DNA from: Coriobacteriales bacterium
GTDB lineage: Bacteria > Actinomycetota > Coriobacteriia > Coriobacteriales > UBA8131
Assembly: GCA_031254255.1 (NCBI GenBank)
Contig: JAIRUT010000032.1
Coordinates: 1 to 6,123, forward strand
Length of the DNA stretch: 6,123 nt
Direction of reading: 5' to 3'
Positions 1-4,703 of this stretch are shown one piece after another (the first letter of the stretch is position 1; every line of letters begins with the position of its first letter). A program made the translations under genes and the position numbers. The notes under the pieces were generated by a model. The model had not been told where the DNA came from. It was given only the letters and a program-made list of their open reading frames with translations, and searched no databases.

Positions 1-30
1 CTCCGCCTCCGCCTCCGCCTCCGCCTCCGC
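1..30 (+). repeat. Hexanucleotide tandem repeat CTCCGC x5 encoding Ser-Ala
   Basis: Five perfect copies of CTCCGC run from the first base of the window, followed by a C-rich stretch. Read in the frame of the exported protein they give alternating Ser and Ala. The array touches the window edge, so its full length is unknown. Because the unit is six bases, gain or loss of copies would lengthen or shorten the linker without breaking the frame. Confidence 0.9.
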
Positions 31-967
31 CCCCCCAATTCATCCCGCCGCCATCCTCTACGATGGCCGGGCCAGTGACACGGCACTGATCTGGACGGAG
101 CTCGACCTCTCTGACCAGGGTTGGCAGGTTTATGCAGCAAGCCTCAAAGGTGCGACACTCGGAACCCCTCAACTTTTAGACCAGGGAAGCTCAGACTACG
201 AGGTTCCCTTGATCTGCGTCAGCGGCAGTAAAGCCTATTGGAGCGTCATGCCTAACGCCGGTGGAGCAGCGCAATACGAAAACTCCTACCTGAAGGCGGC
301 AGTCCTTGGCGAATTTGATGCCGAACAGGCAGCCGGACACGAGACAACTGCCCCTCAAACTACTCCCGCAGACACCGTCACAGCTGCGCTCCAACGCCCT
401 CCCTATGTTGTCTACACCTCCCATGGCCGGATGATCGCCCAGCCGCTTGCAACCCAAGGCATTTTGAGTTTTGTGCCGCGTGTGGATACAAATGGTATCT
501 ATTACCGGCTTACTGCCCTGTCGGTGGCCGATGACAGCCTGATTGCATCGGTGATCCTGCCGCAGTCGTTGCGGGTCTCCGAAGCCCTCTATTTGGATAA
601 CAGCTTCACATTCAGCATCGAGGCCAACTATTCCTCGGCCGGTGGCCTTGGCCAGTTTGGCACCTACAGGCAGATGGATAATGGGCAGTGGCTGCATTTT
701 GGGCGAGTTCCTACCTCTCCAGCTATGCGAGTAAATGAGTTTTTAGTGCTGAAATCAACTCTTAGTGTGGTAGGATTGGACGTAGCCAACCAAAGCTACT
801 GCATTATCCCTCCACCATCTGATACCGAGGATTTTGGAGACACTCTCGCCGGTTGGGGTGAGTCCGACCACATCGTTGTCTTTGCACAGACCAAGGCTTC
901 TTCTGCAAGTATTGCATCGGCTACGATTGTCCGAGTCTTCGCACGATCCGCCAGTAACTCCAGTTGA
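2..967 (+). CDS. Probable exported protein, C-terminal 321 residues (5' end outside window)
   Basis: The frame is open from the first bases to a TGA at 965-967, so the start lies upstream; the internal TTG at 209 is not a credible start. The visible part begins with five Ser-Ala pairs and two prolines, a typical flexible linker, followed by about 300 residues rich in beta-prone, aromatic and small polar residues, with few Lys. Segments such as ALIWTELD, GWQVYAAS, YVVYTSHG and a late LVLKSTLSVVGLD stretch suggest repeated beta-strands, possibly a propeller. No transmembrane helix or sorting motif is visible at the C-terminus, so any membrane anchor or Tat/Sec signal would be N-terminal and unseen. 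It resembles, from memory, proteins labelled 'Tat pathway signal protein' in Coriobacteriia. An extracytoplasmic location is inferred from the linker and composition. Function is unknown. A long gap separates it from the next gene, so co-transcription with the regulator is unlikely. Confidence 0.72.
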   Translation, partial: SASASASASAPPIHPAAILYDGRASDTALIWTELDLSDQGWQVYAASLKGATLGTPQLLDQGSSDYEVPLICVSGSKAYWSVMPNAGGAAQYENSYLKAAVLGEFDAEQAAGHETTAPQTTPADTVTAALQRPPYVVYTSHGRMIAQPLATQGILSFVPRVDTNGIYYRLTALSVADDSLIASVILPQSLRVSEALYLDNSFTFSIEANYSSAGGLGQFGTYRQMDNGQWLHFGRVPTSPAMRVNEFLVLKSTLSVVGLDVANQSYCIIPPPSDTEDFGDTLAGWGESDHIVVFAQTKASSASIASATIVRVFARSASNSS

Positions 968-1111
968 CTAGGAGACCGGTGGCCAGCAGGATAGCAGTGA
1001 ATGGCGCTTTTTGAACGTTGTCTAGGAGGGCAACGACCAAGCTCGGTAAGTCACAACATACAGAGAAAACATCCACACACACCCCAAAAAAGACCTGTCG
1101 CGGTTTAATAC

Positions 1112-1127
1112 TGGACAGAAATGTCCA
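1112..1127. promoter_or_regulatory. Perfect palindrome on the -35 element, possible operator
   Basis: TGGACA at 1112-1117 and TGTCCA at 1122-1127 are exact reverse complements around GAAA. The left arm is itself the proposed -35 element, so a bound dimeric regulator would block the promoter. In RNA it would be a 6-bp stem with a GNRA-type loop, but an A-run follows rather than a T-run, so it is not a + strand terminator. Which protein might bind is unknown. Confidence 0.4.
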
Positions 1128-1141
1128 AAAAAGTATATAAA
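1112..1141 (+). promoter_or_regulatory. Candidate sigma70-type promoter for the response regulator
   Basis: TGGACA at 1112-1117 matches the -35 consensus at five of six positions. TATAAA at 1136-1141 lies 18 bases downstream, or TATATA at 1134-1139 with a 16-base spacer. Transcription would start near 1148 and give a leader of about 150 nt before the GTG start of the regulator. Confidence 0.45.
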
Positions 1142-1179
1142 TAAGTCGCAATGCATGAGGTATTAAATCCGATCTTTTG

Positions 1180-1217
1180 TGAGCTCATTTGTTAGTATAT
1201 GCTGGAATATGAGCTCA
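1180..1217 (+). promoter_or_regulatory. 9-bp inverted repeat in the regulator's leader
   Basis: TGAGCTCAT at 1180-1188 pairs perfectly with ATGAGCTCA at 1209-1217, with a 20-nt loop. Each arm contains the self-complementary octamer TGAGCTCA, and the two octamers are spaced exactly 30 bases apart. It could be a hairpin in the leader RNA or a pair of phased protein-binding sites near the start of the regulator gene. Confidence 0.4.
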
Positions 1218-1295
1218 GATCATTCTAAAATTATTTGATTGGTAGAAGATCATTTAATATCAAGAATATCCGAATCTGATTAAATTGGAGGCATC

Positions 1296-2033
1296 GTGGC
1301 ACCTGAAATGCAAAATATCCTCCTCATTGAGGATGAGTCCACTGTTCGAGATTCTCTGGAGGCCCATCTTCACAGTGAGGGCTACTTTCTCCAGACTTCC
1401 AAAGATGGGCGCGCTGGTTTGGAAGCTTTCGATACGGGACGTTTTCATCTCGTGATAATTGACTTGGCTCTCCAAGATATCTCTGGCCAAGAGGTCATCA
1501 AGCAGATCAGGGACCGTTCGAATGTACCAATTATCGCCATTACTGTCGATGATTCGGTGGATGGCCGTGTCGAATGCCTGGAGTTGGGGGCAGACGATTG
1601 CCTGTCCAGGCCTTTCTCGCCGCGGGAGCTGGTGGCACGAACCCGTGCACTTATCAGACGCTCACGTTCAACCGCTGAACCGCAACGGGATGTCCTGACT
1701 TTTGATGGGCTGGTGATCGATGTTCCGGCCCGGCGGGTCATCGTAGATGGTGAGGACATCAATCTGACCCTCAGTGAGTTCAACCTCCTGTTGACCCTGG
1801 CTCGATTCCCGGGCCGCGTTTACCAGCGTATGGAGCTTGTTCGCAAGGTCTTTGGATACAATCATGAAGGCTATGAGCGGACGGTCGATTCGCACATGAA
1901 AAACCTGCGTTCCAAGTTGGGGGACAGCCCCTCCAATTCGCGCTGGCTGTTCACTGTTCACGGAGTCGGCTATCGTTTTGTGACACCCAAGGCAAACGAT
2001 AACGGTGGCAGTAAGGTCAAAAGCGACAGTTGA
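1296..2033 (+). CDS. OmpR/PhoB-family response regulator, no kinase gene nearby
   Basis: The 245-residue product has the standard two-domain length. Residues 7-120 form a receiver domain with acidic pocket E12-D13, phospho-acceptor D56 (in VIIDLALQD), conserved T83, and an ADDCLSRPF segment where the usual switch lysine is R105. Residues 131-229 form a winged-helix DNA-binding domain with the family's SEFNLL segment, recognition-helix region RTVDSHMKNLRSKL and C-terminal hairpin HGVGYRF. It should be a cytoplasmic transcription factor activated by phosphorylation. GTG at 1296 is chosen because GGAGG lies at 1287-1291; the in-frame ATG at 1308 is too far from it but remains possible. No histidine kinase gene is in the window, and the next gene is purC, so the signal and targets cannot be read from context. 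K105R and the loss of the usual Pro after the phospho-Asp (Q60) are departures from the family norm. Family assignment is secure; targets are unknown. Confidence 0.95.
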   Translation: MAPEMQNILLIEDESTVRDSLEAHLHSEGYFLQTSKDGRAGLEAFDTGRFHLVIIDLALQDISGQEVIKQIRDRSNVPIIAITVDDSVDGRVECLELGADDCLSRPFSPRELVARTRALIRRSRSTAEPQRDVLTFDGLVIDVPARRVIVDGEDINLTLSEFNLLLTLARFPGRVYQRMELVRKVFGYNHEGYERTVDSHMKNLRSKLGDSPSNSRWLFTVHGVGYRFVTPKANDNGGSKVKSDS

Positions 2034-2042
2034 CCCACGGAG

Positions 2043-2060
2043 GCAAAAGCAAAAGCAAAA
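2043..2060 (+). repeat. Hexanucleotide repeat GCAAAA x3
   Basis: Three perfect GCAAAA copies start ten bases after the response regulator stop codon. They are noncoding, and no function is evident. Confidence 0.85.
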
Positions 2061-2071
2061 TCCCAACTGAT

Positions 2072-2115
2072 CCATGGCGTACAACGCAGGTAATGCTCTG
2101 CGGGCGACGCCATGG
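2072..2115 (+). promoter_or_regulatory. Long two-part hairpin between the regulator and purC
   Basis: CCATGGCGT at 2072-2080 pairs perfectly with ACGCCATGG at 2107-2115. Inside it, CGCAG at 2085-2089 pairs with CTGCG at 2098-2102 around an 8-nt loop, leaving a small asymmetric-free internal loop of four bases on each side. No T-run follows on the + strand. On the - strand a T-rich stretch (the GCAAAA repeat complement) begins about eleven bases after the stem. It could be a weak transcription stop, an RNA structure or a protein-binding palindrome. Confidence 0.45.
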
Positions 2116-2121
2116 CACATC

Positions 2122-2160
2122 ACGCACATAAGGTCACAACGCACATACCGCATAACGCAC
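2122..2160 (+). repeat. Spaced direct repeats of ACGCACATA
   Basis: ACGCACATA occurs at 2122-2130 and 2139-2147, and a shortened copy ACGCAC lies at 2155-2160, giving spacings of 17 and 16 bases. Such spacing could suit a multimeric DNA-binding protein, but it may also be leftover tandem duplication. Confidence 0.4.
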
Positions 2161-2226
2161 CGACTTGCGGTCAAATTTAAGCAAATCGAACCCTCTGCGC
2201 AAGCAATGTTTCGTTGTGTGGGTAGA

Positions 2227-2254
2227 ATAGGGAGGAATTATTTTCCATCCCTAT
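2227..2254 (+). promoter_or_regulatory. Strong hairpin in the purC leader region
   Basis: ATAGGGA at 2227-2233 pairs with TCCCTAT at 2248-2254, and GGAA at 2234-2237 pairs with TTCC at 2243-2246, giving 11 base pairs with one bulged A (2247) and a TTATT loop. It ends 37 bases before the purC ATG and contains a Shine-Dalgarno-like GGGAGGA in its left arm. TTTCCATCC at 2242-2250 is repeated at 2256-2264. No T-run follows, so it is not a simple terminator. A TAGAAT at 2223-2228 resembles a -10 element but has no good -35 partner; if it were the promoter, the hairpin would be mostly an untranscribed palindrome. Confidence 0.45.
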
Positions 2255-2291
2255 ATTTCCATCCAAAAGGAAACGAGAGAAAGGCCCAGCT

Positions 2292-3233
2292 ATGTTGCTT
2301 GCGGAAGCTATCAAACCGGATTATCAGGGCAAGGTTCGCGATATTTACGACCTTGGCGACAAATTGCTGCTCGTGGCCAGTGATCGCATATCCGCCTTTG
2401 ACTATATTTTGCCGGATGTCATCCCCTACAAGGGTGAGATCCTGACGCGGATATCGATCTTCTGGTTTGATTTTTTCAAGGAACTCAAGGAATCACACTT
2501 TCTGACTGCGAACACTGGCGAATACCCAGAGCAATTCCAGCCCTTTGCTGAGGAGATCGCAGGACGTTCAATGCTGGTCAAGAAGGCCGAGATGTTTCCA
2601 GTCGAATGTATAGTCCGAGGTTATTTAAGTGGTAGCGTGGTTGAGGAATACAAGGAGAAGGGCACGGTCGGTGGCGTTGAGGTGGAGACTGGCCTGGTGG
2701 AGTCCAGCCGCATGGAGTGGCCGATCTACACTCCGACCACGAAGGCTCCGGTGGGCGAGCATGATATGCCGATCAGCCTTGATGAGACTATCGAGATGCT
2801 TGGCGGCCCGATTGCTCGAGGCATTTGCGCCGATTCCATTTCCGCCTATGAGATCGGACGTGATCTGGCTTGGCTGCGCGGGTTGATCATCGCCGACACG
2901 AAGATGGAGTTTGGCCTTTACGAGGGTCGTATTATTCTTGCGGATGAATTCTTGACGCCAGATTCATCACGTTTTTGGCCAAAGGATGAATATGAGCCCG
3001 GTCATGGCCAGAAGAGTTTTGACAAACAGATCGTTCGCGACTGGCTCAAGGCCAACTGGGACTTCACGGGCGAGCCACCTTGCCTGCCCGAGGAGATCAT
3101 CAAGTCCACTTCCGAGCGTTACATCGAGGTCTACCAGCTCCTGACCAAGCAGGAGTTCAAACCCATGAAAGCCGGAGAAAGCCCCAGCGAGTATTCCCTG
3201 TCGTTTAAAGACTGGTTCCAAAACGAGAAGTGA
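2292..3233 (+). CDS. purC: Phosphoribosylaminoimidazole-succinocarboxamide (SAICAR) synthase
   Basis: This cytoplasmic enzyme of de novo purine synthesis joins CAIR and aspartate using ATP to give SAICAR. The 313-residue product is the longer form found in actinobacteria and yeast rather than the roughly 240-residue Bacillus/E. coli form. Visible landmarks are GKVRDIYD (13-20), the ASDRISAFD nucleotide-site region (29-37), signature one VECIVRGYLSGS (104-115), PTTKAPVGEHD (148-158), ADTKMEFG (201-208), signature two LADEFLTPDSSRFW (216-229) and SFDKQIVRDWL (242-252). No key motif is missing. ATG at 2292 is preceded by a purine-rich GAGAAAGG at 2277-2284, a modest ribosome binding site. It stands alone between two long gaps but is on the same strand as purS, purQ and purL downstream, consistent with a split pur cluster. 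Leader structures upstream may control it. Confidence 0.97.
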   Translation: MLLAEAIKPDYQGKVRDIYDLGDKLLLVASDRISAFDYILPDVIPYKGEILTRISIFWFDFFKELKESHFLTANTGEYPEQFQPFAEEIAGRSMLVKKAEMFPVECIVRGYLSGSVVEEYKEKGTVGGVEVETGLVESSRMEWPIYTPTTKAPVGEHDMPISLDETIEMLGGPIARGICADSISAYEIGRDLAWLRGLIIADTKMEFGLYEGRIILADEFLTPDSSRFWPKDEYEPGHGQKSFDKQIVRDWLKANWDFTGEPPCLPEEIIKSTSERYIEVYQLLTKQEFKPMKAGESPSEYSLSFKDWFQNEK

Positions 3234-3277
3234 CGCTCCGAGCAAGCAGTTATCTACAATCTGGCGCACAGGCAACA

Positions 3278-3302
3278 AAACGGTGCTACCCAAGAACCGT
3301 TT
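3278..3302 (+). terminator. Weak terminator candidate after purC
   Basis: AAACGGT at 3278-3284 pairs with ACCGTTT at 3296-3302 around an 11-nt loop, followed by only a short ATT. The stem is AT-leaning and the T-run is poor, so termination here is uncertain. It sits 45 bases after the purC stop and just before a promoter candidate, which is a sensible location. Confidence 0.3.
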
Positions 3303-3303
3303 A

Positions 3304-3331
3304 TTCAATGCTGGCTGAGCTCTGCTATAGT
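3304..3331 (+). promoter_or_regulatory. Extended -10 promoter candidate for the purSQL operon
   Basis: TATAGT at 3326-3331 is preceded by TG at 3323-3324, forming TGCTATAGT, a good extended -10 element that can work with a poor -35. A weak -35-like TTCAAT lies at 3304-3309 with a 16-base spacer. Transcription would start near 3338, giving a leader of about 128 nt before the membrane protein gene. Confidence 0.5.
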
Positions 3332-3369
3332 GTGAAGGTACAAATCAGCTACATAGTGCAGTAATAGTG
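3327..3369 (+). repeat. ATAGTG direct repeats around the proposed start site
   Basis: ATAGTG occurs at 3327-3332 (within the -10 element), 3353-3358 and 3364-3369. The last two are exactly 11 bases apart, a spacing often used by tandem OmpR-family regulator sites. Six-base matches are common, so this is only suggestive. Confidence 0.3.
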
Positions 3370-3372
3370 GCA

Positions 3373-3430
3373 TTTGCGCTGATAGAGCTTGAGACTGGGC
3401 CAGCCGCAGAGCCGCAGGATACTGCGCAAA
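3373..3430 (+). promoter_or_regulatory. Leader with two mutually exclusive RNA pairings
   Basis: TTTGCGC at 3373-3379 is the exact reverse complement of GCGCAAA at 3424-3430. CGCAG at 3413-3417 can instead pair with CTGCG at 3422-3426 around a GATA loop. The two pairings share bases 3424-3426 and so compete. The element ends 35 bases before the ATG at 3466 and would be in the leader if the promoter at 3304-3331 is used. It does not match the purine or ZTP riboswitch consensus as I know them. Confidence 0.35.
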
Positions 3431-3465
3431 GATGAAGGCTATTCTTCTAAAAGGAGCATTTTTTT

Positions 3466-4449
3466 ATGGCACAACGCAATCCTATGAATCAGCGCTATCA
3501 AGGCGATGGGCCGGGAGGCCAGACCAGAAAGTCGGCCAGTTCAGCTAAGCCGACCTCTCAGGCTGCCGCCTCGGTATATGTTCCCAAGAAGCCAACCACC
3601 GCAGCTGAGAAGCGGGCGGCCGAGAAGCAACGTAGAAAGCAGATGGAGGAAAAGGCGTCCGAGCGGGCGAAGCGTGCCGAAGAGCGTGCTCAGCAAGCCG
3701 AGGAAGAGGCCGCGCAGGCCAAGGCAGCAGCTTTGGGCATTGATGTCTCTGAGCTTCCGGAAGAGAAGCCCGAAAAGGTAAAACCGCAGGAAAAGCCAAA
3801 ATTCTTCTCTGCCAATGCCAATCCGATGACTGCTGCATTGAATGCTAACGCTGAGTACCGTAAATGGCGTCGAGTTTATTGGGTTCTCCTTGGTATTGGT
3901 ATTGTCTGCGTGGTCTTGTCGTTTCTGTTCCAGAACACATTCAAGAATACAATGGCCTTTATGTACACAATGGTTCCGGCCTATATCTGCATTATCGCTG
4001 CTTTCGTAATTGATTTTCGCAAGGTCAAGCCGCATGTCAAGGCTTATCAGGCCGGCTCTCAAGGAGGCAAGTCTCCCAAGCAGATCAAACACGAGCAGGA
4101 GGCTTTGGCCCAGGCTAAGGAGCTGGAGGCAGCCAGAAAGGCCGCCAAGGGTGCCAAGCGAGCCGGAGTTCGAGGCGACTCGGAGGCTGGCCAGAGCGAG
4201 ACGAATGGAGACCAAGGCAATATCAAAGTGACCAAGGTCAGGGCGGGCAAAGCCGATGCGAGTGCCAGCTTGGCGCAGGCCAGTGGGGCTGCGGATAGCC
4301 AGGCGGAGGTGAGCATAGCGGGCGCGGATCCAACGGACGATGGCCCGACAGGCGTGAACTCAGCTGCCGAGCCCCAAGGGTTCAGCATCGCCGATGTGTC
4401 GGTGGTTGATGACTTCAAGCTTCCCGAAGAACCTAGGAAGATTGACTGA
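3466..4449 (+). CDS. Two-helix membrane protein of unknown function, first gene of the purSQL operon
   Basis: The 327-residue product starts MAQRNPMNQRYQ and has a basic, polar N-terminus, a charged Ala/Lys/Glu/Arg stretch at about 44-90 that is likely coiled coil or a single helix, and a Pro/Lys-rich spacer at 97-112. Two hydrophobic segments follow, at about 137-155 and 163-182, joined by a short loop. The C-terminal half (about 200-327) is a second charged helix-forming region, then an Ala/Ser/Gly-rich low-complexity tail ending in an acidic segment. Basic residues flank both helices (YRKWRR before, RKVKPHVK after), so both long arms are probably cytoplasmic. There is no signal peptide. 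ATG at 3466 has an excellent AAAAGGAG at 3449-3456. Its TGA overlaps the purS ATG by one base, so the two are probably translationally coupled. It resembles, from memory, an uncharacterised family in Coriobacteriia. A role in purine synthesis is suggested only by position. Confidence 0.9.
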   Translation: MAQRNPMNQRYQGDGPGGQTRKSASSAKPTSQAAASVYVPKKPTTAAEKRAAEKQRRKQMEEKASERAKRAEERAQQAEEEAAQAKAAALGIDVSELPEEKPEKVKPQEKPKFFSANANPMTAALNANAEYRKWRRVYWVLLGIGIVCVVLSFLFQNTFKNTMAFMYTMVPAYICIIAAFVIDFRKVKPHVKAYQAGSQGGKSPKQIKHEQEALAQAKELEAARKAAKGAKRAGVRGDSEAGQSETNGDQGNIKVTKVRAGKADASASLAQASGAADSQAEVSIAGADPTDDGPTGVNSAAEPQGFSIADVSVVDDFKLPEEPRKID

Positions 4450-4703
4450 TGAAGCGCTATCAAATTCACATCACTGGGAAGCAGGGGATTTTTGATCCGG
4501 CTGGTGCTGCTTCGAAAAATGCCCTGTTGACCTTGGGATATGAAGGTTTGGAGGATCTTCGGATCGGTAAGTTCATTGAGCTTAGCTGTGCGGACGATGT
4601 CTCGCCTGCGCAAGTTGAGGAGATGTGCGCCAAGTTGCTGGCAAATCCGGTGATCGAGGACTTCCGGATCGAAGAAATCGTAGGAAACACAGAGGTAGCA
4701 TGA
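4449..4703 (+). CDS. purS: FGAM synthase subunit PurS
   Basis: PurS is the small structural subunit that bridges PurQ and PurL in the three-part FGAR amidotransferase, helping pass ammonia from PurQ to PurL. The 84-residue product has the normal length and the family pattern: an opening strand (YQIHITGKQGIFDPAG, residues 4-19), a helix ending in ALLTLGY, then DLRIGKFIEL (36-45) and the closing MCAKLLANPVIEDFRIE (59-75). ATG at 4449 overlaps the preceding stop as TGATG and has AGGAAG at 4434-4439 as ribosome binding site. Its own stop overlaps the purQ ATG as ATGA. The tight coupling fits the need for balanced amounts of the three subunits. Confidence 0.96.
   Translation: MKRYQIHITGKQGIFDPAGAASKNALLTLGYEGLEDLRIGKFIELSCADDVSPAQVEEMCAKLLANPVIEDFRIEEIVGNTEVA

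Larger units (their letters stand above)
968..1295. other. 328-bp intergenic region, AT-rich in its second half
   Basis: No credible gene lies here. After the upstream stop there is a modest imperfect hairpin at 1016-1035 (CGTTGTC pairing with GGCAACG, 6-nt loop) with no following T-run, so no clear terminator is seen. From about 1080 the sequence becomes AT-rich and contains a promoter candidate (1112-1141), a palindrome on its -35 element (1112-1127), a 9-bp inverted repeat (1180-1217) and two copies of AGATCATT 30 bases apart (1217 and 1247). All of this fits a regulatory region for the response regulator gene. Confidence 0.6.

Noticed and set aside
1016..1035. Hairpin after the exported protein gene as its terminator
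   Set aside because: The 7-bp stem includes a wobble pair and no T-run follows; the nearby TTTTT at 1008-1012 precedes it rather than follows it.
921..1151. Minus-strand 76-codon ORF with a hydrophobic stretch
   Set aside because: It begins with TTG, has no ribosome binding site, overlaps the end of the exported protein gene and runs through the promoter and palindrome region.
2034..2291. Purine or ZTP riboswitch ahead of purC
   Set aside because: I could not find the conserved cores of either class by eye; a covariance-model scan against Rfam would be decisive.
2074..2445. Plus-strand 123-codon ORF overlapping the purC start
   Set aside because: Its protein is low in recognisable pattern, its ATG is inside the hairpin stem, the GGAGG after the regulator stop is about 30 bases away, and it collides with the certain purC gene.
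3234..3465. tRNA, small RNA gene or riboswitch in the gap after purC
   Set aside because: No cloverleaf or known riboswitch core is visible; the structure is explained as a leader with competing stems.
3432..3548. Possible short upstream ORF overlapping the membrane protein start
   Set aside because: There is no ribosome binding site before ATG 3432, and the strong AAAAGGAG clearly serves ATG 3466.
3541..4215. Long minus-strand ORF opposite the membrane protein gene
   Set aside because: It is a shadow: Leu-rich translation is expected opposite Ala/Lys/Glu-rich codons, and there is no start signal.
4625..4699. Extended purQ start at GTG 4625
   Set aside because: It would overlap purS by 79 bases and add an Arg-rich stretch; the ATG at 4700 has the ATGA overlap and a ribosome binding site.
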